From contig NZ_JARACK010000003.1 in the NCBI RefSeq assembly GCF_028767185.1, positions 62,001 through 126,000 of the forward strand: a stretch of DNA of 64,000 nucleotides, written 5' to 3'. Under the pieces are notes generated by a model that was given only the letters and a program-made list of their open reading frames with translations, did no database searches and was not told the DNA's origin. The stretch is from Mangrovimonas aestuarii (lineage in GTDB: Bacteria > Bacteroidota > Bacteroidia > Flavobacteriales > Flavobacteriaceae). Every line of letters begins with the position of its first letter. The stretch's first letter is position 1. The position numbers and the translations under genes were made by a program. This document shows, one piece after another, positions 9,365 through 18,372 of this stretch.

Positions 9365-9453
9365 TTAAATAGTACAACGAAGATACTTGGTTAGTATTTT
9401 AATTACAACCAAGCTCTTAAAGTTTATGAAAAATTTAGACTATAACGCTGAAA

Positions 9454-10041
9454 TTAAGCTAAAAAATCGCTGTGAAGAATCATAGGGATTACCAACCCCA
9501 CAACAACAGCAGATATAACCATAACCCAATCGCGTTTTGAAAACCTAAAAACAGTTTGCATTAAAAATCCTAAAAAGAGTACAACAAAAACGATGATTAC
9601 CTGTGCAAGTTCAATTCCTAATGCAAACTCGGCAAGTGTAAGAAATTTATTCTCGGATTTCCCTACCAATATTTTAAATTCCCTAGCAAAACCCAATCCA
9701 TGAACCAAACCAAAGAAAAGAGTTGAGAAAAATAGCACACCAACTTTCTCATTTTGAGAATTTTTCCCTGCAGTAAACACATTGAACAGCGCCACAACAA
9801 ATATGGTAACAGGGATTAAAAACTCCACCAACTGACCATTTACCCTTACGATGTCGTAAGCCGCCAAAATAAGGGAAACAGTATGCCCAATTGTAAACAA
9901 AGTCACTAAGAACAAAACACGCTTCCAGTTTCGAAATAAATAAGGTACCGTTAATGCAATTAAAAATAATACATGGTCGTAGGCATTGACATCTAACACA
10001 TGGTTAATACCATACTGTACATTAAACCAGAAGTTTTCCAT
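9454..10041 (-). CDS. HupE/UreJ-like membrane protein (short form)
   Basis: A 195-residue inner-membrane protein with about six helices. The motifs YDHVLFLIALTVPYLF, FTIGHTVSL, FFGLVHGLGFAREF and ELAQVIIVFVVL are the conserved core of the HupE/UreJ family, some members of which move nickel or cobalt. It has no N-terminal periplasmic domain, unlike the second HupE/UreJ protein at 43531-44529. It stands alone, downstream of threonine dehydrogenase on the same strand (36 bases). Metal transport is a family-level guess. Confidence 0.82.
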   Translation of the reverse strand: MENFWFNVQYGINHVLDVNAYDHVLFLIALTVPYLFRNWKRVLFLVTLFTIGHTVSLILAAYDIVRVNGQLVEFLIPVTIFVVALFNVFTAGKNSQNEKVGVLFFSTLFFGLVHGLGFAREFKILVGKSENKFLTLAEFALGIELAQVIIVFVVLFLGFLMQTVFRFSKRDWVMVISAVVVGLVIPMILHSDFLA

Positions 10042-10077
10042 TAAAGTGATTTTAAGGCATTAGAAAAAGTCTACAAA

Positions 10078-11040
10078 TTATGATGAAACATCGTCATACA
10101 GCTTTTGCAACTGAGTCAACATTTCCTTGGTTATTCCATCTAAATCGTAAGTATGCTTCCACCCCCAATCTTCACGAGCACAAGTATCATCTATACTCTG
10201 AGGCCAACTTTCAGCAATTTTCTGACGAAAATCAGGCTTAAAACTTATATTAAAATCTTCCATATGTTTTTTAATGGACTCTTCTACTTCTTCTGGAGTG
10301 AAACTTATAGCCGCTAAGTTATATGACGAACGTACTTTTACATCTACTTCAACTGCCGTCATCAATTTGATGGTAGCCTCAATGGCATCGTCCATAAACA
10401 TCATAGGCAAAGCCGTACCTTTATCAAGGAAACACTCATAATGTCCATCAGTCAGTGCTTTGTGGTAAATATCGATAGCGTAATCTGTTGTTCCTCCACC
10501 TGGTTGTGTTTTCCAGCTAATGATTCCTGGGTAACGAATACTTCTAACATCTACGCCATAGTTGTTATAATAGTATTCACACCAGCGCTCACCAACTTGC
10601 TTGGTAATTCCATATACTGTAGTGGGTTCCATAACTGTACGTTGTGGTGTATTTTGTTTTGGAGTAGTTGGCCCAAAAACAGCAATACTTGATGGCCAGA
10701 AAACCTTATCGATAACCTTAGCCTTAGCAAGATTTAACACGTGGAATAATGAGCTCATGTTCAAATCCCAAGCTTTCATAGGATATTTTTCTCCTGTGGC
10801 ACTCAACATAGCAGCCATAAGGTAAACAGTATTAATACCGTGTTTTTCCACACAAACTTTCACAGCTGTATAATCCTGAGCATCTACTATTTCAAATGGT
10901 CCTGAATTTACAACATCCAAATTACCATAATTAATATCTGCTGCTACAACATTATCAGTTCCGTGAATCCCTCTTAGCTTCTGGGTTAGCTCTGAGCCTA
11001 TTTGCCCACATGCTCCTATAATTAAAATCTTGGGTGCCAT
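10078..11040 (-). CDS. tdh: L-threonine 3-dehydrogenase, short-chain (SDR/epimerase) type
   Basis: A 320-residue NAD-dependent dehydrogenase of the extended SDR fold. The N-terminus has the GxxGxxG motif (IIGACGQIGSELTQKL). The catalytic Ser and the YxxxK pair are seen in FWPSSIAVFG and TTVYGITKQVGE. Segments RYPGIISWKTQPGGGTTDYA and LPMMFMDDAI match the cold-adapted flavobacterial threonine dehydrogenases, not the zinc-dependent enterobacterial Tdh. It oxidises threonine to 2-amino-3-ketobutyrate. A TATTTTTG promoter box lies 22 bases upstream of the start. Confidence 0.88.
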   Translation of the reverse strand: MAPKILIIGACGQIGSELTQKLRGIHGTDNVVAADINYGNLDVVNSGPFEIVDAQDYTAVKVCVEKHGINTVYLMAAMLSATGEKYPMKAWDLNMSSLFHVLNLAKAKVIDKVFWPSSIAVFGPTTPKQNTPQRTVMEPTTVYGITKQVGERWCEYYYNNYGVDVRSIRYPGIISWKTQPGGGTTDYAIDIYHKALTDGHYECFLDKGTALPMMFMDDAIEATIKLMTAVEVDVKVRSSYNLAAISFTPEEVEESIKKHMEDFNISFKPDFRQKIAESWPQSIDDTCAREDWGWKHTYDLDGITKEMLTQLQKLYDDVSS

Positions 11041-11062
11041 TTACATCAAATTTTAAAGTTGT

Positions 11063-11070
11063 CAAAAATA
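11063..11070 (-). promoter_or_regulatory. -7 box TATTTTTG for threonine dehydrogenase
   Basis: Matches TAnnTTTG on the minus strand, 22 bases before the ATG at 11040. No TTG at the -33 position. Confidence 0.35.
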
Positions 11071-11147
11071 ACAAGATTTATTGATGAAATAACCATTTAA
11101 CACAAAAAACCTAAGGCAATTGATAATAGGAAATTCCGCTAAAGGGA

Positions 11148-11155
11148 TATATTTG
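11148..11155 (+). promoter_or_regulatory. -7 box TATATTTG for the 11176 lipoprotein gene
   Basis: Matches TAnnTTTG, 20 bases before the ATG at 11176. A TTG at 11120-11122 lies upstream with a 25-base spacer, longer than the usual 19 or so. Confidence 0.45.
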
Positions 11156-11175
11156 TAACCAAACTAAAAATCAAT

Positions 11176-11697
11176 ATGAAACGATTTCTTTTTCTTGGAC
11201 TCTTCTCTACCGTTTTATTGTTTTCCTGTAAAGATGAAACTAATCAAAGCCAAATAGATATCGAACAAAATATCGTAACCGTATCGATTACAGCTAAGGA
11301 TATTGATAGCATAAGCTACAATGAGTATATATTAGATGCACCTACCCTAATAACTTTGAAAGGATGGGACAGATATTTTGAACTCAAAACCAATATCGAC
11401 CAACTTAAAACCGGCGATGTTTCTTTTTTTTACGATAATTCAGATGCCATCAAAACTCTAATTGAGGGACTAAAATCTGGATTACCAAAACAAGGGGATA
11501 CTCCAGCAGTACGAGCAAGACTTACCGCTCTAGAAAATATGATACTTAAACTCGAGAGCAGCATTAATCAACATAACAGTACCAAAATAGAACGCATAAA
11601 CAACATTAAGGAAGTGCTAGTTGCATTTTCTAATCTAAACCTACAAATCAATAAAAAGTTTGAAAAAGAATCTCAAAACATTCAAAAACCACAATAA
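11176..11697 (+). CDS. Putative lipoprotein, helical, unknown function
   Basis: A 173-residue exported protein. The N-terminus KRFLFLGLFSTVLLFSCKDE is a lipoprotein signal with C18 as the lipidated cysteine. The rest looks mainly helical, with a charged, low-complexity C-terminus (KIERINNIKEVLVAFSNLNLQINKKFEKES) that could be a coiled coil. I do not recognise the family. The next gene starts 38 bases before this stop in another frame, so they are likely translated from one message. Confidence 0.75.
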   Translation: MKRFLFLGLFSTVLLFSCKDETNQSQIDIEQNIVTVSITAKDIDSISYNEYILDAPTLITLKGWDRYFELKTNIDQLKTGDVSFFYDNSDAIKTLIEGLKSGLPKQGDTPAVRARLTALENMILKLESSINQHNSTKIERINNIKEVLVAFSNLNLQINKKFEKESQNIQKPQ

Positions 11698-12226
11698 AAC
11701 GGTTTTAACAGTTATTTTTATTTGTTTTACTACTTTTTTTCAAGGGTGCAAATCCTCTTCAACTGCTTATGATGAGTCGGTTTCCGATAACATCATCAAA
11801 GAACTAACCAACACACTTTTGGACAATTGGCATAAGGCTGCTGCAAATGCGAGTTTTGAATCTTATTTTTCGCTAATGGACCAAAACGCCATTTTTATTG
11901 GAACTGATGCAGCTGAACATTGGACAAAAGAGGAATTCAAAACTTATTCTAAACCGTATTTTGATAAAGGAAAGGCTTGGAGCTTTACTACTATTGATCG
12001 TCATATTTTTATAAGTAAAGACAAAAAAATTGTTTGGTTTGACGAGCTGTTAAACACACAAATGGGTATTTGCAGAGGCTCCGGAGTACTAACTCTAGGA
12101 AATGATACATGGAAAATAACCCACTATACCTTATCTATGACTATTCCAAACAAATTGGTTGAAGATGTCGTTTCACTCAAAAAAGAAAAAGACACTATTT
12201 TGCTAAAACAAATTTTATCTGATTAG
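11660..12226 (+). CDS. Lipoprotein with SnoaL/NTF2-like domain
   Basis: A 188-residue protein with an N-terminal export signal ending in TFFQGCKSS (probable lipidation at the Cys). The body (about 45-165) resembles the SnoaL-like/DUF4440 NTF2 fold, seen in LLDNWHKAAANASFESYFSLMDQNAIFIGTD-type and WKITHYTLSMTIPN-type segments. Such proteins bind small ligands or act as stress factors; no catalytic residues can be assigned. No start codon lies after the overlap, so 11660 is kept although it overlaps the previous gene by 38 bases. A terminator at 12251-12284 ends the pair. Confidence 0.75.
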   Translation: MKKNLKTFKNHNKTVLTVIFICFTTFFQGCKSSSTAYDESVSDNIIKELTNTLLDNWHKAAANASFESYFSLMDQNAIFIGTDAAEHWTKEEFKTYSKPYFDKGKAWSFTTIDRHIFISKDKKIVWFDELLNTQMGICRGSGVLTLGNDTWKITHYTLSMTIPNKLVEDVVSLKKEKDTILLKQILSD

Positions 12227-12250
12227 TGAATAATTCACAATGAAAGATTA

Positions 12251-12284
12251 AGTGCTTTGAAAATCAAACTCGAAGCGCTTTTTT
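12251..12284 (+). terminator. Rho-independent terminator after the SnoaL-like lipoprotein gene
   Basis: AGTGCTT at 12251-12257 pairs with AAGCGCT at 12273-12279 (one G-U), loop of 15, followed by six T. Confidence 0.65.
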
Positions 12285-12367
12285 ATTAATTTTTTGTTAA
12301 GATGTAACATATTCCCAACTCGAGCATCGAATAAATATTAATTTGTGTGATTAAAACAAAATAACTC

Positions 12368-14464
12368 ATGAAAACCGATTTTAAAAAGCACGTCGTTTTA
12401 GGCTCCATAGCCCTTTTAAGCTTGGCAGCATGTAAAAAGGACGTAAAAAAAGAAGAGATTGCAGAAGTAAAACCCGCTCCCGGTCTTGTTCTTGAAAACA
12501 TGGATACATTAGTAAATCCTAAAGACAACTTTTATAATTATGTAAATGGAAGTTGGATGAAAACAGCTACCATTCCTAGTGATAGATCACGCTGGGGAAG
12601 CTTTGATGAGCTGCGTCAAAAAACCGATGAAGATGCTCTTTCTATTCTTCAAGCAGCAATGTCTGAAGACAAGGACCTAAACCACATCAAGGTTATGGCC
12701 GGCTCTGATCAAGAAAAAGCCGTTTTCCTTTTCGAAACCATTATGGATACTTCTTCGAGAAACGAGCAAGGTATAAAACCTCTTTTACCTTATCTTGAAA
12801 AAATTAACAGCATAAACAATATAAAAGATCTTGAAGCCTTCTTAATTGAAATGGAACCAAAAGGAGGCGCTGGATTTTTCGGGTTTGGCGTAGGTGCCGA
12901 CCTTAAAAACAGTAACATTAACGCAGGATACATAGGAACAGGTTCTTTGGGACTTCCTGACAGGGACTATTATGTAAAGGATGATGAAGATTCTAAAAAA
13001 GTCCGTGAAAAGTATGTCAACCATGTTGCGAGAATGCTTCAGTTCTTAGGCGACTCTGAAGCTGATGCAATAAGTCAAGCGGAACAAATTTTAGCCTTCG
13101 AAACCAAAATGGCTGAGCCTAGAATGGACAAAGTAGAGCGTAGAGATGCTCGTAAACGATACAATCCTAAATCTATCGGAGAGCTAGAAAGCATGGTTCC
13201 TGCTATCAACTGGAAAGAGTACTTTAATGGTATTGGTGCCAAGGATATCGACACTGTAATTGTTTCCGACCTTAACTATATGAAAGCATTACAAGGTATT
13301 CTAGCTGAAAACAACCCATCTGACTGGAAAGCATATCTACGTTGGACAGCTTTAAACACTTCTGCAGGAATGCTAAGCGACGAACTTGAGCGTGCAAACT
13401 GGGAATTTTACAGCAAAGAATTACGCGGTACTAAAGAACAACGCCCGAGAGACGAAAGAGCGCTTCAAACCCTTAACTGGACCATTGGTGAAGCTTTAGG
13501 AAAACTTTATGTGGATGAAAAATTCCCTCCAGAAGCAAAAGCAAAAGCTGAAAGAATGATTCGCAATGTAATCTCAGCTTTCGAAAACCGTATAAGTCAA
13601 CTAGAATGGATGAGTCCTGAAACCAAGAAAAAGGCAATTGAAAAACTTCAAGCTACTCAAATAAAAATTGCATATCCGGACAAATGGAAGGATTATTCAG
13701 AGTTAGAAATAAAAAGTCCAGCTGAAGGCGGAACATATCTTCAAAACATGGTGAACGCTAGCGAGTGGAACTTTAAAGAGGATATGGCCAAACTTGGAAA
13801 CCCTGTAGACAAAACAGAGTGGGGAATGGCACCACAAGTAGTAAATGCTTACTTTAATCCTGTATTTAACGAAATTGTATTCCCTGCGGCAATTTTACAA
13901 CCTCCTTTCTACAATTACCAAGCAGATGACGCTGTAAATTACGGCGGTATTGGAGCTGTTATTGGGCATGAAATCTCTCATAGCTTTGATGATTCTGGCG
14001 CTCGTTTTGACAAAGATGGAAATCTTAATAATTGGTGGACAGATGAGGATTTAAAACAATTTGAGGAATTGGGCGCTAAATTGGCCTCTCAATTTGACGA
14101 TTTGGAAGCCTTACCAGAAGTTCACGTAAACGGGAAATTTACTCTTGGTGAAAATATCGGTGATCTTGGCGGTTTAAATGCTGCTTATGATGCTCTTCAA
14201 ATGGACTTTAAAGATAATGGAAGACCAGAAAACATCGACGGATTTACACCAGAACAGCGTTTCTTTATGAGTTGGGCTACAGTTTGGAGAACATTGAGCA
14301 CAGACGAAGCTCTTAAAAACCAAATAAAAACAGACCCACACTCTCCAGGAGTTTTTAGAGCGATGCAACCTTTAAGAAACATCGATGCGTTTTATAATGC
14401 ATTTGATATTACTGAAGAAGACGAAATGTATCTTGCACCAGAAGATCGCGTAAAAATCTGGTAG
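12368..14464 (+). CDS. pepO: M13 family zinc metallopeptidase (PepO/neprilysin-like) lipoprotein
   Basis: A 698-residue exported oligopeptidase. The signal LGSIALLSLAACKKD has a lipobox with C22, so it is probably anchored to a membrane. The zinc motif HEISH is at H534-H538, and the third ligand E595 lies in GENIGDLGG, giving the ExxxD pattern of the family. NAYFNPVFNEIVFPAAILQ is the conserved substrate-binding stretch just before. Full-length N-terminal M13 domain begins at about 45 with DNFYNYVNGSWM. It probably degrades peptides outside the cytoplasm. It stands alone, with terminators on both sides. Confidence 0.94.
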   Translation: MKTDFKKHVVLGSIALLSLAACKKDVKKEEIAEVKPAPGLVLENMDTLVNPKDNFYNYVNGSWMKTATIPSDRSRWGSFDELRQKTDEDALSILQAAMSEDKDLNHIKVMAGSDQEKAVFLFETIMDTSSRNEQGIKPLLPYLEKINSINNIKDLEAFLIEMEPKGGAGFFGFGVGADLKNSNINAGYIGTGSLGLPDRDYYVKDDEDSKKVREKYVNHVARMLQFLGDSEADAISQAEQILAFETKMAEPRMDKVERRDARKRYNPKSIGELESMVPAINWKEYFNGIGAKDIDTVIVSDLNYMKALQGILAENNPSDWKAYLRWTALNTSAGMLSDELERANWEFYSKELRGTKEQRPRDERALQTLNWTIGEALGKLYVDEKFPPEAKAKAERMIRNVISAFENRISQLEWMSPETKKKAIEKLQATQIKIAYPDKWKDYSELEIKSPAEGGTYLQNMVNASEWNFKEDMAKLGNPVDKTEWGMAPQVVNAYFNPVFNEIVFPAAILQPPFYNYQADDAVNYGGIGAVIGHEISHSFDDSGARFDKDGNLNNWWTDEDLKQFEELGAKLASQFDDLEALPEVHVNGKFTLGENIGDLGGLNAAYDALQMDFKDNGRPENIDGFTPEQRFFMSWATVWRTLSTDEALKNQIKTDPHSPGVFRAMQPLRNIDAFYNAFDITEEDEMYLAPEDRVKIW

Positions 14465-14494
14465 AAAAACCTTATTTGAATTAGTATTAAAATG

Positions 14495-14520
14495 AAAGGC
14501 AGCGTTTAAGCTGCCTTTTT
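14495..14520. terminator. Bidirectional terminator between M13 and M28 peptidase genes
   Basis: AAAGGCAGC and GCTGCCTTT form a 9-bp stem with a 6-base loop and a T-run. Placed between convergent genes. Confidence 0.8.
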
Positions 14521-16817
14521 TATTCTATTGTAATTCCTTTTTTCACAATTACTGCATCATTAAGAACAAAAGGCTTTGGAATCATTGATGGCTCTCGTTT
14601 AGAAACCGAAAACATTGGATTACTCAACAAATCAAAAGAAGCTTCATAAAACAAGAACTTTGTTTGTTGTTTATTTGGTACGGTAACATTCAACTTAAGC
14701 GTGTCTCCATCAGAAACAAAATAACTCAATATTCTTTCATTGCTTTCAAATAACCTCCCATTACCTTCTCCCAATTCCCTCTTTACGCCATTCGCTTCAA
14801 TATCATAAACTCGTTGTTTTAATCCCGATAATAGCTCTATTCTGTTCACAGGCCTATTTGGAACCAACAATATACTTAAACGTCTATTCCCCTTTATTAG
14901 AGTATCTTTTTCTATCAAAATGGTTGGCTCTGCTATTGGCTTTATCTCTGCAGGATTGGTATGGGTAAATCCTGTTCCATACTTACTTCCAAATGCAATT
15001 GATGACAGCTCCCCTGCTTCTTCCGGACTATCGCCTAATTTAGCTTTGGTCCAAGAATCTAACTGCCCATCATAAGATGCCCAAAGTGCTGAGTTGTTAT
15101 CAGCATTCAACAGATAAACCAGACTATTCGGTTTAGGTTGCTCCTCATTAAACCCTGAATTGACCTGTGCTATTATTAAGTATAAAAAACAAAGTCCCAT
15201 AAAGAAATGTCCTAACAAGTTCTTTCGGATGTAGAAACCAAAAACAGCTATCATCAGTCCAAAAATAAGAACCGTAAAAACCGCTGATAGCAACAAGGCT
15301 TTTAATCCGAGACCTACGGGAAACATTTTCACAAATGGTGCCATGATAAAAATTAAAGGCACATTTAATAAAACCACTAAAAAGATGTTAGGCTCCTTTT
15401 GACGAATCAAAACAAACAATGTCACTAAACTGAAAAATACCGGAACAATAAAAAAACTAGCTCCTTTTAAAGTAAATGCTACTAAAGTGCTTAAAAGCAA
15501 CCAAAAGAACAACGGCACAACTAATAACCCAACAGTATTTCTGGGTCTAAAAACTTTGTGATAGGAATAAAAACAAATGGATAAACTCAAACAAATTATG
15601 GCAGCAATATAACTATGGCCATTATAGGTAAACCCTTGGAGGATCTCGCCATAGCTTGGATAAACAAACGTCAAAGTTCCCCAAAAAACAAACCCTATTA
15701 GACCTGACAATAAAAACGACATAAAAAAGCCCTTAGCGCCTTGAAGGATTTCAGCTCCTGTAAAACGACGATGATGAATTCCATAAAACACCAAAAAAAC
15801 AAAGACGATATATGCCAATAATAACAATGGTACAACCCAAGAAAAAGGATATGTCACCATTCCCCATAGTGGAACATTAAAATAAACATCATCCGATTGG
15901 GATTTCAGCATTGTCAAGTCTGCCTCGGAAAAATAATGCAATAACGGCATTAAATAAGAGCCTTGATGCTCCAACGAGTTCCTGTCTAGCCTTGTATAAT
16001 TATCCAGAACCGTATGATAATCATAATGGTCATCTATAAACGCGAAATTAAACCCATCTATGTCCCCATCTGTTCTAAAAACAGTCAAGTCGGTATCGTT
16101 CGGAAGCATTTTATAAATACTATATGCTAATGAATTTGCCACAGGGAAATCTGGATTAGCCTCTACAAAGGCTTGCATTAACTTTTCATTCCCTTGATTG
16201 GTTTCAATTAACATATAACTCGGACCACCGCTGCCTCGAGCCTCAAAATTCAGCACCAAACCAACATTTTTTGCCCAAGGATGCTTATTTACAAAAATAT
16301 CTGCTCCATTTAAACCCAGCTCTTCACTATCAGTAAAAAGAATAACAATATCGTTTTTCGGTGTTCGACCTTCACTTAAATAAGCCCTGATCCCTTCTAA
16401 AATAGTTACAACTCCCGAACCTGCATCACTAGCACCCAACGAAGAATGCGGATTACTATCGTAGTGGGACATTAGCAACAAGCCTTTTTCGGTATCATCC
16501 CTACCGGGTATGCGAGTGATAACATTTTTTGGTTTCGACAAATTACCATCTTTACTCATGGAAAACCCTTCCTGAACTTGCACTTCCAAACCTAATTTGG
16601 TCAACTCATCAACTATATAGCTTCTGACATATTCATGGTTTCGACTCCCTACAAAGTGTGGTTTTTCTGAAATAGGTTTAAGAATTGCCAGTGCTCTTTG
16701 GGTAGAAAAAGTCTCTTCCGTTTGAGATTTCGAAACAGCATATTGAGGCATTAAAAAGTAAAAGCTAGCATAAACTGCAAGAGCAATTAAGATAAAAGCT
16801 ACGGCTTTTCTGAGCAT
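14520..16817 (-). CDS. M28 family aminopeptidase with C-terminal multi-pass membrane region
   Basis: A 765-residue protein. A helix at 6-24 leads to an M28 zinc-peptidase domain (about 40-305). Likely metal ligands are H118/D120 (MSHYDSNPH), D131 (LGASDAGSGV), E165/E166 (FTDSEELGLNGA), E192 (NFEARG) and the later HYDYHT histidine. From about 325 to 575 there are around eight or nine membrane helices, then a soluble C-terminal domain (about 580-765). This layout matches the vacuolar-membrane-protease-like M28 group. The peptidase domain should face the periplasm. Substrates are unknown. Confidence 0.88.
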   Translation of the reverse strand: MLRKAVAFILIALAVYASFYFLMPQYAVSKSQTEETFSTQRALAILKPISEKPHFVGSRNHEYVRSYIVDELTKLGLEVQVQEGFSMSKDGNLSKPKNVITRIPGRDDTEKGLLLMSHYDSNPHSSLGASDAGSGVVTILEGIRAYLSEGRTPKNDIVILFTDSEELGLNGADIFVNKHPWAKNVGLVLNFEARGSGGPSYMLIETNQGNEKLMQAFVEANPDFPVANSLAYSIYKMLPNDTDLTVFRTDGDIDGFNFAFIDDHYDYHTVLDNYTRLDRNSLEHQGSYLMPLLHYFSEADLTMLKSQSDDVYFNVPLWGMVTYPFSWVVPLLLLAYIVFVFLVFYGIHHRRFTGAEILQGAKGFFMSFLLSGLIGFVFWGTLTFVYPSYGEILQGFTYNGHSYIAAIICLSLSICFYSYHKVFRPRNTVGLLVVPLFFWLLLSTLVAFTLKGASFFIVPVFFSLVTLFVLIRQKEPNIFLVVLLNVPLIFIMAPFVKMFPVGLGLKALLLSAVFTVLIFGLMIAVFGFYIRKNLLGHFFMGLCFLYLIIAQVNSGFNEEQPKPNSLVYLLNADNNSALWASYDGQLDSWTKAKLGDSPEEAGELSSIAFGSKYGTGFTHTNPAEIKPIAEPTILIEKDTLIKGNRRLSILLVPNRPVNRIELLSGLKQRVYDIEANGVKRELGEGNGRLFESNERILSYFVSDGDTLKLNVTVPNKQQTKFLFYEASFDLLSNPMFSVSKREPSMIPKPFVLNDAVIVKKGITIE

Positions 16818-16939
16818 AAGCTAGGGTTGTTAAAAGGTTGGTTAGTATAAAAATAGCAAATTATTGCGGGAAAACTATTTTTAGGTTAAACCAATAAAAA
16901 TCTGTAACTTTAGTAGGACCACCTAAAAACCGAATTACC

Positions 16940-17410
16940 ATGGGAATTAAGAGCTTTCAAGGCCCCAGAAATCCAAAAGAAAAACACATTGATGATACTC
17001 CCTTTAAAGTAAAGGACTATATGAGTACAACACTTACTACGTTTTCCCCCAATCAATCCATTGAAGAGGTAATAGAGATTCTAATACACAAAAGAATTTC
17101 TGGTGGACCAGTAGTAAACGACAAAAACGAACTTGTAGGTATTATTTCTGAAGGCGACTGTATTAAACAGATTTCTGAAAGTCGATATTACAATATGCCT
17201 ATGGGACACAGTCCTATTGAAAAACATATGATTAAAGAGGTGCAGACTATTGATGGCAATATGAACATTTTTGATGCCGCAAAACAGTTTTTGGAAGCCA
17301 GAAGACGACGATTTCCGATAGTTGAGAATGGAAAACTAATTGGATTAATTAGTCAGAAAGACATTCTTAAAGCAGCTATGAAGCTTAAGGGAGAACAGTG
17401 GAGCAAGTAA
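16940..17410 (+). CDS. Tandem CBS domain protein
   Basis: A 156-residue cytoplasmic protein made of two CBS domains (about 25-80, VKDYMSTTLTTFSPNQSIEEV, and 95-150, IEKHMIKEVQTIDGNMNIFDA). CBS pairs bind adenine nucleotides and usually regulate a partner, but no partner domain is fused here. It is convergent with the next gene (2 bases between stops). A TAACTTTA box about 20-25 bases upstream is a weak promoter match. Confidence 0.88.
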   Translation: MGIKSFQGPRNPKEKHIDDTPFKVKDYMSTTLTTFSPNQSIEEVIEILIHKRISGGPVVNDKNELVGIISEGDCIKQISESRYYNMPMGHSPIEKHMIKEVQTIDGNMNIFDAAKQFLEARRRRFPIVENGKLIGLISQKDILKAAMKLKGEQWSK

Positions 17411-17412
17411 TT

Positions 17413-17982
17413 CTAAAAGGATTTTAAAACACCTAAAGCAATTGCCAATGAGTCATAGGCATTAAATCGAAAATCATAGCCAATTGAAGCAGCAAACTCA
17501 AACTCATTTGGGAGTTCCAAACTATATTCTACTTCCGCACGCAATAGAAAAAGATCTTCTTCTTTGGCAAATTCTCCTCCTGCTCCCAACATATAGGTAA
17601 AATGCTCTCTTGGCTTATAACCAACCATTATCGCAGGCGCTATTGGTCTTTCACGTTCCAATATTTTTTCTTCTCCAGAACCCAAATGTTCTTCAACCTC
17701 AAAGGTTTCGTTGACAAAATCGGTATGTAACCCCAAACTCCAACTTTCAGTAACCCTATAATTGTAGTTTATACTGAACATAGGTAGGGCGTCCCACTTT
17801 TTCCCATCTGGCTTTACTCCATTGCTTATGTGAACATGACCGATCATAACACCAATTTGATGCCTGTTCATTTCTTCCTCCGTTTCTACCTCTTTCTCTT
17901 CCATTTCTTCCTGAGCAAATACGTAATTCATGCTGCAAAAAAAGCTTAAAACAACAAGAATTGTTAATTTGTTAAACTTCAT
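17413..17982 (-). CDS. Putative outer-membrane beta-barrel protein
   Basis: A 189-residue exported protein with a clear signal peptide (KFNKLTILVVLSFFCSMNYVFA, cleavage after A23), then a Glu-rich linker (EEMEEKEVETEEEM). Alternating aromatic and polar strands (INYNYRVTESWSLGLHTDF, EYSLELPNEFEFAASIGYDF) suggest a small barrel of about eight strands ending in Phe, as outer-membrane barrels do. It is not a named family to me. Isolated gene. Confidence 0.75.
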   Translation of the reverse strand: MKFNKLTILVVLSFFCSMNYVFAQEEMEEKEVETEEEMNRHQIGVMIGHVHISNGVKPDGKKWDALPMFSINYNYRVTESWSLGLHTDFVNETFEVEEHLGSGEEKILERERPIAPAIMVGYKPREHFTYMLGAGGEFAKEEDLFLLRAEVEYSLELPNEFEFAASIGYDFRFNAYDSLAIALGVLKSF

Positions 17983-18011
17983 AATCTTATAAATTTAGTT
18001 TTTTTACAAAA

Positions 18012-18362
18012 TCAATTAGTCCGTTTTACTAATGCGAAGAAGTCATGATCCAACGGCAAATAACCTTGGTCGTAGACGAAATAGTAAACATTGCCTGCTT
18101 TGGTAGTGTAAATGTTAGTGAAAAATTTAAAATCGAAACCTCTCTCTTCTAACTTGGTTTTAGTTGTTTTTGTCTTTTCTTTTGGATTAAGACTCTCTAA
18201 AATTCTCCAATTTTTTCGCAACCTATTATTTATATTTCTAATGAAATTCTTATCGTCTTTATTAACGCGATTATTATGGGTATTTCTACAGTAATCATTA
18301 CAAAATTTTTTATCGATTCGACCAATAACCTCAGAACCACACTCTAAACAATGCCTTTTCAT
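18012..18362 (-). CDS. Zn-ribbon protein (DUF2116-like)
   Basis: A 116-residue cytoplasmic protein. The N-terminus holds a zinc ribbon with C5, C8 (RHCLECG) and C21, C25 (KKFCNDYCRNTHNN). The rest is basic and ends in a small folded region (YYFVYDQGYLPLDHDFFALV). Zinc ribbons of this type often bind nucleic acid. It is 10 bases downstream of the NUMOD4-like gene on the same strand, so they probably form an operon. The pairing with an HNH-like protein hints at a nucleic-acid role, but none is shown. Confidence 0.8.
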   Translation of the reverse strand: MKRHCLECGSEVIGRIDKKFCNDYCRNTHNNRVNKDDKNFIRNINNRLRKNWRILESLNPKEKTKTTKTKLEERGFDFKFFTNIYTTKAGNVYYFVYDQGYLPLDHDFFALVKRTN

Positions 18363-18372
18363 GATACAAAAC